A DNA stretch of 36,869 bases from Bacillota bacterium. Its GTDB lineage: Bacteria > Bacillota > Clostridia > Christensenellales > Aristaeellaceae. Shown piece by piece: positions 22,265-31,300 of this stretch. The notes below the pieces were generated by a model that worked only from the letters and a program-made list of their open reading frames with translations, did no database searches and was not told where the DNA came from. A program made the translations under genes and the position numbers. The stretch is taken from the NCBI GenBank assembly GCA_023398575.1, contig JAEWSC010000024.1, positions 1 through 36,869 of the forward strand, given 5' to 3'. Position 1 is the stretch's first letter, and every line of letters begins with the position of its first letter.

Positions 22265-25164
22265 TGGCTTGGAGCAATGTAAGTTCTGTTCCCAATTTCA
22301 GCCTGTCCAGTAGCTGGAAGGGCTATAACCAAGGGTCTGGCCCCTATTATTCCACGCCTTCCACGGCTTCTGGCACGAAGACATTTGACACAAGCGGCAT
22401 ACCGCAAAATTCTGCCATTCATTCGGCATCTCTGAGCGCAACCCTTGGCTCGCCTTACACAGGGTCGGCTGTCAGGCGTGTTAACGGAACCGGCTGGAGT
22501 GGAACCTATGACGCGCTAGGCGACTTGCAGGCGCTGGGCGGCAGCTTTGCGGGGGGAGCAAGCTTCACATTTTCCTTTCGGGCCAACGGCGGTCAAGGCT
22601 CTGTTTCCAGCGCCGGCTCCTCCCACTCCTCTTCTTTAACCCATTCCGATGTGACGTTGGCAGTGTCGTATACGCCGCCCCATACCCCGCCATCCGTTTC
22701 CGGAGTGAAAATAAATGGCAGCACCGCATATCAGTACGCGCCGGCATCCTCCGGCGTCACGTTAAGCTGGGCAGGCACCAATGGCAGTTATAATGCGATA
22801 TCGGGTTATTTGGTTTATGTAAGCGTGAATGGCGGCGGCTATACTCTTTTGGCATCCGGTGTAACGGGAACATCCTTGGTGGTGGCGGCACCGGCCAGTG
22901 CGGGGCATTACCATGAATATTATGTGGTGGCAGCCGGCGAGTTTTCCAATAGTGACGCCGCGTACAGCACCCGGCTGTATGCATATTCCAGCCTTACTGC
23001 GCCTGGCAGCGTAGCCCTTTCGGCCGCTGGGGCCATGCCCGGTGCAGCGGTAACCTTATCCTGGTTTGGCGCTGCGGCGGGAACAGGCGTATCCATTGCG
23101 AACTATTCCATCAGGCGGTCAACCAGCGCAGGTGGGGCGTATACAGAGGTCGCTACAATTCCATCCTCCCCGCTGTCCTTTACCGCGCCGGCTGCGGCTG
23201 GAACCTACTATTATAAGGTACTGGCCTATAGCAGCGTGCCGGGGTATGACAGCGGGCTATCAGCCGCCTATGCAGAGCTTGCGGTGCAAGACCCCAAATC
23301 CACAGTAACGCTTTCTCGCAGTACAGTGCCAATGGACGGGGTATCGCAGATCACCGCAAGCATTCAAAGAGCCAATGCCGCCTTTACCCACAGTGTACGC
23401 TGGTATGTGGATGGCACAAACACGGAAACACACGAATTGGATAGCCAGACCACATCGGACACCTTAACCGTTATGCCAAAGTGGATTGGCTCGTTCCCCA
23501 ATGCCAGAGAGGGCTATGCCTACTGCGAACTGACCACCAGATCTGGCGGTGCTGTGATAGGCACGGAGACGGTGCGCTTTCAGGTAACAGTGCCCCATAC
23601 AGTTTTACCGAATGTTTCTTTGGTCTTCACCCCAACCAACCCCTTCAATGGCCTTTACTTAAAAGGCGTAAGCAGCGTCACTGCCACCGCTGTTGCCTCT
23701 GGGGTATACAATAGCACAATCACCAGTTATAGCCTGGTCGGCAACGCCAAATCTGTAGATACTGCATCAATGACCACCGGCGCGCTGACGACCGTTGGCA
23801 TCAATACGTTTACTGCTACGGTGGAAGACAGCCGGCAAAACAGGAGGACTGTAAGCAATACAATTACAGTTACCGACTATAGCAAGCCCGTTATTACAAA
23901 CGTATCCTGCAAAAGAACCCTGGCAAATATGTCACCAAACAATGATGGCACCTGCATCACTGTAAGTGCAGAATTTTATGCAAGCAGTGTACCTGGAAAT
24001 GCCATTGCTGCTTCTTGGGTGAAATACAGGCGGGCGGGATCAACTGCCTGGCTGCCTAGCGGGACAGAGGGAATTGCACTGACCAGCGATGAACCCAAGA
24101 TTTTGGCAACCGGGATCGGCCTTGAATATGGCTATGAAGTGGAGTTCACCTTAGTGGATAAGGTAGGGCAGTCTACACCCTATTATGGCTTCGTTCCTCC
24201 ATCCACCAGGCTATTTGATCTGCGTACCACCAGAGCGGCATTGGGCAGGCTGGCTGCGACGGATAAACGGTTTATGCTTCCGGAGGATTGGGATATTGAG
24301 CATAAGGGGCAGACGCTGGATGAGAGGTTTTCCAGATCTGACCATACACATGGTTATGCTGCATCCAATGTTGCCGGCGGTCCCGCCAATACTTTGCTGG
24401 GCAGCTATACATATAGTGGCGGTCAACAGCCACCTAATTACTTTGGGAGAAACAAAGTTGGCTGCCTAATGATGAATACTCCGGTCAATGGAAACGGCAA
24501 TTATAAGGATTGGCTAATCATGGATGGGTATAACGGGGATGATGTTGGTGGTGGCACTGCCTTTGGAGTGGATAGGCAGTCTATGCGGGCATTCATCATG
24601 GGCAGTGATGCCGCACGTACGGCATGGACTCGGTCTGCTGAATTGGTCACAACAGCAAACATGGTCAACCTCATCTACCCCATAGGCAGCATTTATATGT
24701 CCACCAGCGCCACTAACCCAGGCAGCTTATTCGGCGGTTCTTGGGAGCGTTACGCTCTGGGCCGTGTGTTGGTGGGCGTCAGCGAGGGCGAAGGGGAATG
24801 GTATTTTGCGGGCCAGGCAGGCGGTGCAAAATATCATACACTGACTGCCAATGAAATGCCTGTGCACAGCCATGGACAAGATGCGCATAACCATGGAGGT
24901 GGTACAGGAGGCCAGTCTAGCAATCACTCCCACAGAATTGGAAGCCGCGTCCTAAATGATGGTGGCATGTATGTGGTTGATAGGCAAGTAACAAGTGCTG
25001 GTTATTATGGTACGGAGACTGGCGCCTATACAGATGGAGCAAATGCAGACCACTATCACGGCATACCGGCTGCACAGCCCGGTATATGGAACAATGGCAG
25101 CGGTTGGGGTCACAACAACATGCAGCCCTATATTGCCGTCTATATCTGGCGGCGCATTGGGTAA
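22264..25164 (+). CDS. Tail fibre / receptor-binding protein with fibronectin-like and collar domains
   Basis: A 966-residue fibre starting at ATG 22264 (GGAGGG upstream, one-base overlap with the previous gene). Domain order: an N-terminal beta domain (1-145), two fibronectin-type III-like domains (about 150-350), Ig-like/DUF859-like segments (about 350-640), then a C-terminal tip. The tip has the collar/baseplate phrase IYPIGSIYMSTSATNPGSLFGGSWE and GRVLVGV (about 810-845) and several HxH pairs (HSHGQDAHNHGGG, NHSHR, HYHG). These pairs resemble metal-binding HxH knots of T4-like short and long fibres. It ends with PYIAVYIWRRIG. Likely cell-surface recognition. Confidence 0.82.
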   Translation: MAWSNVSSVPNFSLSSSWKGYNQGSGPYYSTPSTASGTKTFDTSGIPQNSAIHSASLSATLGSPYTGSAVRRVNGTGWSGTYDALGDLQALGGSFAGGASFTFSFRANGGQGSVSSAGSSHSSSLTHSDVTLAVSYTPPHTPPSVSGVKINGSTAYQYAPASSGVTLSWAGTNGSYNAISGYLVYVSVNGGGYTLLASGVTGTSLVVAAPASAGHYHEYYVVAAGEFSNSDAAYSTRLYAYSSLTAPGSVALSAAGAMPGAAVTLSWFGAAAGTGVSIANYSIRRSTSAGGAYTEVATIPSSPLSFTAPAAAGTYYYKVLAYSSVPGYDSGLSAAYAELAVQDPKSTVTLSRSTVPMDGVSQITASIQRANAAFTHSVRWYVDGTNTETHELDSQTTSDTLTVMPKWIGSFPNAREGYAYCELTTRSGGAVIGTETVRFQVTVPHTVLPNVSLVFTPTNPFNGLYLKGVSSVTATAVASGVYNSTITSYSLVGNAKSVDTASMTTGALTTVGINTFTATVEDSRQNRRTVSNTITVTDYSKPVITNVSCKRTLANMSPNNDGTCITVSAEFYASSVPGNAIAASWVKYRRAGSTAWLPSGTEGIALTSDEPKILATGIGLEYGYEVEFTLVDKVGQSTPYYGFVPPSTRLFDLRTTRAALGRLAATDKRFMLPEDWDIEHKGQTLDERFSRSDHTHGYAASNVAGGPANTLLGSYTYSGGQQPPNYFGRNKVGCLMMNTPVNGNGNYKDWLIMDGYNGDDVGGGTAFGVDRQSMRAFIMGSDAARTAWTRSAELVTTANMVNLIYPIGSIYMSTSATNPGSLFGGSWERYALGRVLVGVSEGEGEWYFAGQAGGAKYHTLTANEMPVHSHGQDAHNHGGGTGGQSSNHSHRIGSRVLNDGGMYVVDRQVTSAGYYGTETGAYTDGANADHYHGIPAAQPGIWNNGSGWGHNNMQPYIAVYIWRRIG

Positions 25165-25175
25165 GGAGGGATTTT

Positions 25176-25583
25176 ATGAAAATTGTTTCCGGTAGTATGA
25201 CCATGGAGGTACAGAGCATTTTTTCTGAGCACCTGTATGCCGATGGCTCGGTAAGGCCGGTGCTGCGCATGCGTTTTTCGCAGCTGCCCACGACAGAGCA
25301 GGTGGAGGCACTGTGCGCAAATCCGATTCAGGTCAAGGATGATAGCGGCCAGGCGGTCAGTGCTTATGAAGGATATAACACCCTTTTGGATTGCAGCCTG
25401 GCCATGGTCATGTCGGGCGGTACGGAAAAAGAGATTGAGTTGCTGACAAACCGGCTTGCACAGTTGGAAAAAACGCAGCGCACACTCGAAAGTGAAAACG
25501 CGGCGCTGGAGGCTGAAAAGGCGGCATTGCAAAGCTTTTTCAGTGGACAAAGCCCTGATCCGCTGCTGAACAGCGCGCAGTAG
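25176..25583 (+). CDS. Hypothetical phage protein with C-terminal coiled coil
   Basis: A 135-residue protein from ATG 25176 (GGAGGG 5 nt upstream). Residues 1-85 look like a mixed alpha/beta domain. Residues 88-125 form a heptad coiled coil (KEIELLTNRLAQLEKTQRT...). Genes of this size commonly sit between fibre and lysis genes and may act as a fibre chaperone, but I do not recognise the family. Confidence 0.65.
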   Translation: MKIVSGSMTMEVQSIFSEHLYADGSVRPVLRMRFSQLPTTEQVEALCANPIQVKDDSGQAVSAYEGYNTLLDCSLAMVMSGGTEKEIELLTNRLAQLEKTQRTLESENAALEAEKAALQSFFSGQSPDPLLNSAQ

Positions 25584-25592
25584 GAGCCGTAA

Positions 25593-26402
25593 ATGAATAC
25601 AGCTGATACTATTCGTCAGTGGGCGCTCTCAAAGGTTGGGAGCGCCTACATTTTTGCCGCAAATGGGCAAAAGTGCACCCCTGCCTTTCGGCAGCGGCAA
25701 ATGGAAAGCAAGCCTAACTACGCGGCTAATATCAAAAAATACTGCCCGGTGTTATTGGGAAAAAAAGCGGATTGCGCCGGCTGTCCTTACAAGGATAGGC
25801 CGGCGTACGACTGTTCCGGGCTAACCAAGGAAGCGGCAAAGCTTATTGGCATGGCCGTGCCTCACGGCGCCAGCGGCCAGTGGAAGGGTGCTTATTGGGA
25901 TAGCAAGGGTACCATTGATCAAATGCCCATGGACAAGGTCTGTTTCGTGTTTAACGCAATGGACTCGGCAAGCCCTATGGGCCATGTGGGCATTTATCTT
26001 GGCGATGGCTTTGTGGTGGATGCCAGGGGCCACGCCCAGGGAGTCGTGCATACCAGGTTTTCAACCTATGGGTGGGACCATTTCGCAGTACTTCATGGAA
26101 TGACGGAAGGGGAGGTGGATCAGGTGAGCAATTTGGCGGTTTCAAGCAGAGGTCCAGAGGTTGAAAAACTTCAGTCCATGCTCAATGAAGCAGGGTTTGA
26201 TTGCGGAGGGGTGGACGGCATTTTCGGTCCCAAAACGGAAGGGGCGGTCAAGGCGCTGCAGGCCTATGCCGGCTTACCGTCAACCGGCATAGTGGATGAT
26301 ACTACCCGCCAGGCATTGGAAAATGCTCTTGGCAATCTGGAACCGGACAGCGCAAAGGCCTTGGCTCAGGCGGTGTACGGGGTCATCAAAAATTATTTGT
26401 GA
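25593..26402 (+). CDS. Endolysin: NlpC/P60 peptidase plus peptidoglycan-binding domain
   Basis: A 269-residue lysin. The NlpC/P60 domain (about 1-175) has the catalytic Cys in YDCSGLTKEAAKLIG and the His in MGHVGIYLGDG. A Cys-rich insert lies before the nucleophile (KYCPVLLGKKADCAGCPYKD), as in other clostridial phage lysins. The C-terminal PG_binding_1 repeat (about 185-245) reads VEKLQSMLNEAGFDCGGVDG followed by FGPKTEGAVKALQ. No signal peptide, so export depends on the holin. ATG 25593 follows GGAG. It would cut stem peptides of the host wall. It is the first gene of the lysis group. Confidence 0.9.
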   Translation: MNTADTIRQWALSKVGSAYIFAANGQKCTPAFRQRQMESKPNYAANIKKYCPVLLGKKADCAGCPYKDRPAYDCSGLTKEAAKLIGMAVPHGASGQWKGAYWDSKGTIDQMPMDKVCFVFNAMDSASPMGHVGIYLGDGFVVDARGHAQGVVHTRFSTYGWDHFAVLHGMTEGEVDQVSNLAVSSRGPEVEKLQSMLNEAGFDCGGVDGIFGPKTEGAVKALQAYAGLPSTGIVDDTTRQALENALGNLEPDSAKALAQAVYGVIKNYL

Positions 26403-26660
26403 AGCTTCGCAAAAGGCTCTTTTGCGCTTCTTGCGCTTTTGCAGAATTTCATGGTTTTTTTACATTGGCCGGTACCTTGCTTGTCCAGTGTAAAGCCACG
26501 GGCAAGAAGCTCTGTAAAGGAAAGGAGCTGTAACGAAATCCTTCCGAAACCGCCGGGGTAATGCCCGATTCATCAGGCGAAGCCTGTCGCCGGAATGAGA
26601 GGCTTTTTCCCCTCGTTTCTCCCTTTGGACACAAAAAATCTGACTTGTGAGGGATACACC
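26403..26660 (+). other. Hairpin-rich gap between endolysin and membrane lysis genes
   Basis: No gene is supported here. Several stems are visible: GCAAAAG/CTTTTGC right after the endolysin stop, CTTGC/GCAAG near 26488-26506, AGCTC/GAGCT near 26509-26530, and CAGGC-gaa-GCCTG near 26575-26587. This is the only long gap in the otherwise compact 17.4-28.2 kb stretch. Confidence 0.4.
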
Positions 26661-26924
26661 ATGGACATTGTAAAGGATTATTGGTGGTTGATGACAGCCC
26701 TGTTGGCGGGCATCGGCTACATTGCTTCCACCGCGGTCAAGGCCCACGATCTGTTGCGCAGGCTGACTGTGGTGGAGGCGCGTCAAAAGCAGGAGCGGGA
26801 GGACATCGCTATGCTTTTGCAGGCCCAGTTTGCCACGCTGGATGGGCTCAAGCAGCTCAATTGTAACGGAACTGTTTCCAAAACCCACGAAACCATGCAG
26901 CAGTATGTGCTGTCACGACACTAA
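26661..26924 (+). CDS. Lysis-associated membrane protein
   Basis: An 87-residue protein. The N-terminal transmembrane helix (about 5-24, DYWWLMTALLAGIGYIASTAV) is followed by a coiled coil (about 28-65). It lies between the endolysin and the holin. The layout resembles BhlA/XhlA-like accessory proteins that work with the holin, although XhlA carries its helix at the other end. ATG 26661 follows GTGAGGG. Role inferred from topology and position. Confidence 0.62.
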   Translation: MDIVKDYWWLMTALLAGIGYIASTAVKAHDLLRRLTVVEARQKQEREDIAMLLQAQFATLDGLKQLNCNGTVSKTHETMQQYVLSRH

Positions 26925-26940
26925 CAAAAGGAGAAAAAAC

Positions 26941-27129
26941 ATGCAGAACCGCTTTACTTCCTGGGTATTCTGGGCAGCCATTGCTGCCCAGCTTCTTTCC
27001 GTATTGGTCATTTTGGGCGTAATCACGCCCACCCAGTCCGATGTGATCAACGGTGTGATTACAGCCCTTTTACAGGCCTTTGTGGCCTTTGGCATACTCA
27101 ACAATCCCACGGATGCTCAGCATTTTTAA
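26941..27129 (+). CDS. Phage holin, phi LC3-like
   Basis: A 62-residue protein with two hydrophobic segments (residues 7-27 and 38-53) and the C-terminal phrase FGILNNPTDAQHF, matching the short phi LC3-type holins of Firmicutes phages. It would permeabilise the membrane to release the endolysin. ATG 26941 has AAAAGGAG upstream. Confidence 0.85.
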   Translation: MQNRFTSWVFWAAIAAQLLSVLVILGVITPTQSDVINGVITALLQAFVAFGILNNPTDAQHF

Positions 27130-27141
27130 GGAGGGGTGCAC

Positions 27142-28170
27142 ATGGCCAGCTATAACCTGGACAGCCTGATGGCGGATTTGAAGCGCAATACCTATACTTC
27201 CAAGTCAGCTCAAGAGCTGCAAAGGGAGGCGGATGACCGGTACGCCTCCGTCTACGCCCAAAAGAACCTGGCAGCGCAGCAGGCCGCGGATACTGCGGCC
27301 CTGGCTCTGGATCGCCAGCTTGCCAGCTTGGGTACGGTATCTGGCAAGCAACGGGAAGCCAGTCAAAAGGCCTACGGCCAGACTTATGCCCAGGCCAACC
27401 GCCAGTCTGGCAGCCGGGGCATGTATCGCTCCAGCTTCAACAATACGATTCTTGCCAACATTGCCATTGCCGGCAATAAGGCCCAACAGGACATTAATGA
27501 TCAGGAAGCCATTACCCGCATGGGCCTGGAAGATCAAAAAACGCTGCTGGCGAGGCACTTGGGCGATCAGCAGCGCTTGAATGCCGAAAGCCGCATCAGC
27601 GACACCAATGCTTACCTGGATCAGCTTACGGACCGGGAGTACACCCGCGATCAGGCGGCCATTGACAAGAGCAATGCCCTGGCCCAGCAATTGTATTTGT
27701 ACGACTATCAAAACAAACGGGATCAGGCATCCGACCAGCAGTGGTTGACCCAGCTTAACGAAGGCATACGCCAGTTTGATATCGCTCAGATGGAGAGCCA
27801 GCGGCAGTTTAATGAAAACCTGTCCGAAAACAGGCGTCAGTATGATACCACTTTTACGGAGGGTCAGCGCCAGTATGACAACAGCTTTGCGGAAAATCAG
27901 CGGCAGTACAATGCCAACCTGGACGAAAACAGGCGCCAGTATGACTTGAGCTTTTATGAGGGCCAGCGCCAGTATGACAACACCATGAATGAAAACAGGC
28001 GCCAGTACGACATGGGCTACAATGAAAACCAGCGTCAGTACGATGCGACAATGCTGTACAACCGCGATCAACTGGCGGAAAACAAGCGCCAGTATGATAC
28101 CACCCAAACAGAAACAGTCCGGCAGTTTGACGTTTTGCATCCTCCCAAGAAAAAAAGTGCGAAAAGATAG
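27142..28170 (+). CDS. Phage protein with ten 11-residue (RQYD) repeats
   Basis: A 342-residue, nearly all-helical, Gln/Asn/Arg-rich protein. ATG 27142 lies 5 nt after GGAGGGG. Residues 1-205 are an irregular helical region with AAQQAADTAALALDRQL. Residues 210-330 are ten successive hendecads of the form (R)RQ(Y/F)(D/N)-x7, with one unit enlarged to 18 residues (11+7). Hendecads form right-handed, slightly unwound coiled coils, so a rod is expected. The C-terminus is basic (PPKKKSAKR). The gene lies between lysis genes and the large tip protein. It may be an internal (ejection) protein or a rod; function not recognised. Confidence 0.7.
   Translation: MASYNLDSLMADLKRNTYTSKSAQELQREADDRYASVYAQKNLAAQQAADTAALALDRQLASLGTVSGKQREASQKAYGQTYAQANRQSGSRGMYRSSFNNTILANIAIAGNKAQQDINDQEAITRMGLEDQKTLLARHLGDQQRLNAESRISDTNAYLDQLTDREYTRDQAAIDKSNALAQQLYLYDYQNKRDQASDQQWLTQLNEGIRQFDIAQMESQRQFNENLSENRRQYDTTFTEGQRQYDNSFAENQRQYNANLDENRRQYDLSFYEGQRQYDNTMNENRRQYDMGYNENQRQYDATMLYNRDQLAENKRQYDTTQTETVRQFDVLHPPKKKSAKR
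27769..28131 (+). repeat. 33-bp coding repeats in the hendecad gene
   Basis: Ten units beginning with CG(C/T/G)CAGT(A/T)(T/C)(G/A)A encode the RQYD hendecads. Units differ at synonymous sites and keep the 33-bp period except for one enlarged unit. Such repeats invite slippage and unequal recombination, so copy number may vary between strains. Confidence 0.75.
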
Positions 28171-28207
28171 ATCATTACGCTTACAATCAACCAGTGCTTT
28201 AAGGGCG

Positions 28208-28278
28208 GCCGGCCGATGCTGCCTGCAATGAAAGCAGAGGCGGAGAGCGGCCGGCATTTTACTTTCCTTTTTTTAATG
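28208..28278 (+). terminator. Terminator before the large tip gene
   Basis: GCCGGCCG (28208-28215) pairs with CGGCCGGC (28248-28255) and is followed by a T-rich tract. It separates the lysis/hendecad genes from the 28320 gene. No promoter equivalent to 35722-35751 was found between it and the 28320 start, so read-through is probably required. Confidence 0.6.
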
Positions 28279-28319
28279 TGGATGCGGGCCGGTCGGCGAT
28301 AATCAAGGAGGAGCAGAAC

Positions 28320-31300
28320 ATGCCGGATAAACTCACCCAGGAAGAGCAGGATCAGCAGGAGAAGCGGCGCAGGCAGGCTAAGCAGGTAGACAGGAATAGA
28401 ATCACCCAATGGAAAGCACCCGAAGTCAAGTATGCATGGGTCGATCCGCCAAAGCAGGACAAATATGAACCGAGAGTTGCTCCGCTGCCAAATGACAATG
28501 GACAAACGCCGGAAGTGGTGCGTCTTCCCTTTGATCCCAGCAAACCTGATCAAAACCAAAGGATGCCCTATCTCATCGATAGGGAGTCTGCGCCACAGAC
28601 AGGGCAAAATAGAAGACAAACCCCCGCCAGCATAGCCCCCAAGCAGCGTATACCCGAGTGGACGCAGCAGCAAAAAGCGCAGGAGATAAAACCCCCTGCG
28701 CTTTTTGATTACACCTCGCCCCTTTCAAAGGGCCTGGCGAAGATACTTTCCATTTCCAATGAAAATCCCAGGGAGGCCGACCGGCTGCAACAGTTTGTGC
28801 AGCAATCCGCAAAGAACCCGGATAGCCCTTACTGGCGGCCTTATGCCAGGCCTACCAATGGGGTGCCGATACAGGAGCTGCAGAAGCTGGGCGTGGACAC
28901 ATCGAACCTTAACCGGGATTGGTTTGCGAAAAACGCCTGGCTTGGGCAATATGTGTACGTAGGTACATCCGGTCTGCCGGTACAACCTAAGGACGACAGC
29001 AGCAAGGAAGAAAAGGCGGGTTATTACTATACCCGGCTTATGCATGCCCAGAATACAACCGATCGGGCGGAGATGGAGCTTGCTGGCCTCAAGCGGGAAA
29101 TTGGCTACTGGGCAAACCGCAGGGACAGGAATTATTCCGATGGGGAAGTGCTCAGCCGCATCGACTGGAGGAATTATCCCACCTTGTCCCTGCTGCGGGT
29201 GGATGGGCAGCAGGGCCTGCCAACGGAAGTGAACAAACCCATTGATTTTGACGATGATACGGAACTGGGCATGCTGTGGTCTGCCCGCAATAAAAAAACC
29301 AGCGGCAGCCATACCATGGATGCGGCATGGTATGCCCTGGGCGAGGGGACGCAGTATCAGCCGGATGATGTGGTTCGGGCGATGCATGACCCCGGCAGCC
29401 CGGCCTATCACCCCTATGCCCTGGGCAGCACCGTAGATGAGCCTGCCCAGTATTTTGGGGTGGACGCGTTTGACAAAAGCTGGCTGCAAAAGAACCGGCG
29501 CATTCTGGATAGCGGCAACAAAACCGCCAAGTTCATGTACAACACCGTGTACGATGCGGAACGCTTCACCCGCCAGGCGGAAGCGGAGCTGAAGGACCTT
29601 ACAGGTACCGTTAATGCAAAGCTGGACCAGGCCTTCGCATGGGGAAAGGCAGATGGGGAAGGCATCCTGCGGGATACTTATGAAAACTACCCCGCTCTGC
29701 GCCGTATGGATGAAGGGCGCTCAAGCGGCAAGCTGCCGCTGCTGACACGGCCCGTCATTTACCGGCAGGAGGACATCGCCGCCCAGGTGCAAAAGCAGGC
29801 GGATATTCTCAATAAACGCATGGGCAGCACCCAAAACAGCAATGACCTGCAAGCCGCCGCGCAAAACGAAAAGGCGGCGGAGATTGCCGCCCAGGGCAGC
29901 GCCCTGCAATTGGACATCGCGCCCAAAAGCCGTACGGCCCGCAAAAACCTGCTTTGGGAGGATGGGCTGCTGGCGGGGGTTTCACCCTCTATGCAAAGCG
30001 CTGGTTTCCCGCCGACAGAGGAGGGGGCGGTATCGGCAGCGACCAGGGGAATCCTGCGTACCGCACTGAGCGGAGAAGATGAGGCGGAAAATCAGCCGGC
30101 CCAGGCAGGCATAAGCCGCATGGCGGATATGCTGCTGAATATCAAGGAAGAAGCCGCAGGCAAAATCGCCTCGTTCTTTGGCGCAGTGACGGGAAAGAGC
30201 GCAACCGCCCGGCCAGGCACGGCTGGGCTTGTGTCTTTAATAGTAGAAACAGGTGCAGACGTTCTTGGCACCCTCACCAAACATCTGCTGGAAGAGGAGG
30301 ATCACTCCCTTCCCTTTTTGCAAACCCTATCCGGGCTTTTGCAGCTTCGCCGTGCCGCCACCGGCGAAGATACGGATGCGGAGAAAATGACAGGTAAGGC
30401 ACTGGCGGGAGCCGTAGCTGGCAGCCTGTCCGGCGCGCAAGTGAAAACAGGCAATATGGCCTTTGATGGCATAGCCACCGTGGCCGCGCAAAGCGGAAGC
30501 AGTGTGGAAACGGCACAAAAGCGCTGGGGTAATGCCGGGGTCAACTATTTTGCCAATCTGACGGCGGCCGGCCGGGGCGATGTTGCCGCCATTTTACAAA
30601 CCCTGCCCAGCTATGCAAAATCGGTGGTCGTTGCCGAGCAGAACATGCGCACCATGGCGCTGACTCCCGGCAAGCTCTACAGCCAGCTGATGGCACTGAA
30701 GCAGGATTTGCTAAGCCCTGAGATCACGCAAAACGCCATCCGGCGGGGGCGGCTGCAGGCGGAAAGCGCCTTGATAGGGCAAAAGGTTGCCGGGGGAGCC
30801 TTAGCTGGACTGTCCGTCTTTCAAAAGGAAGTGGACGATGCCAAGGCGCAAAGCGATAAAAACCTGTCTGCACTGGACCAGGCCAGGAAAAAGGAACAGG
30901 CCGTAACCAAACTACACACTGCGGCCAGCGCAAAATTCCTCGGCAACCTGGCGGATACTGCCGCAACAGACGACCTGCTGTCAGTCCTCGACCAATGGCA
31001 AGCGGCGAAGGAGAAACGCAAACAGGCAGAGCAGACAGTGGCAGATAGCCAAAATACGCTTGCAGTTGCCCAACAAAAGCTGCACGCAGAGAATCAGCAA
31101 ATCATGGGAACCATCACGGCGCAGGTCAAGAGGGAGATCGATGAAAGACTGGCTAAAGCACGGGATATGCTTATACAAATGAGTGGGATTCCCCTGAATG
31201 TGAGCATCGATAGCGTTACCGCCCCAAATGATGTTTCATCTCTTGCATCTGTAGATGGAAACAGTATAATAAAGGAAGATCGTCGTCCGTTGGAATCTGA

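Noticed and set aside
22264..25164. Diversity-generating retroelement target at the fibre C-terminus
   Set aside because: No reverse transcriptase or template repeat with adenine-directed differences was found in the window.
27205..28257. Long minus-strand frame (350 codons) antisense to the hendecad gene
   Set aside because: It is a product of the biased codons in the 33-bp repeats; it has no ribosome site and the plus-strand gene is well supported.
28278..28319. Upstream in-frame start (28278) of the large tip gene
   Set aside because: It would translate the terminator tail and the ribosome site AAGGAGGA that serves ATG 28320; copy 2 starts at the equivalent ATG.
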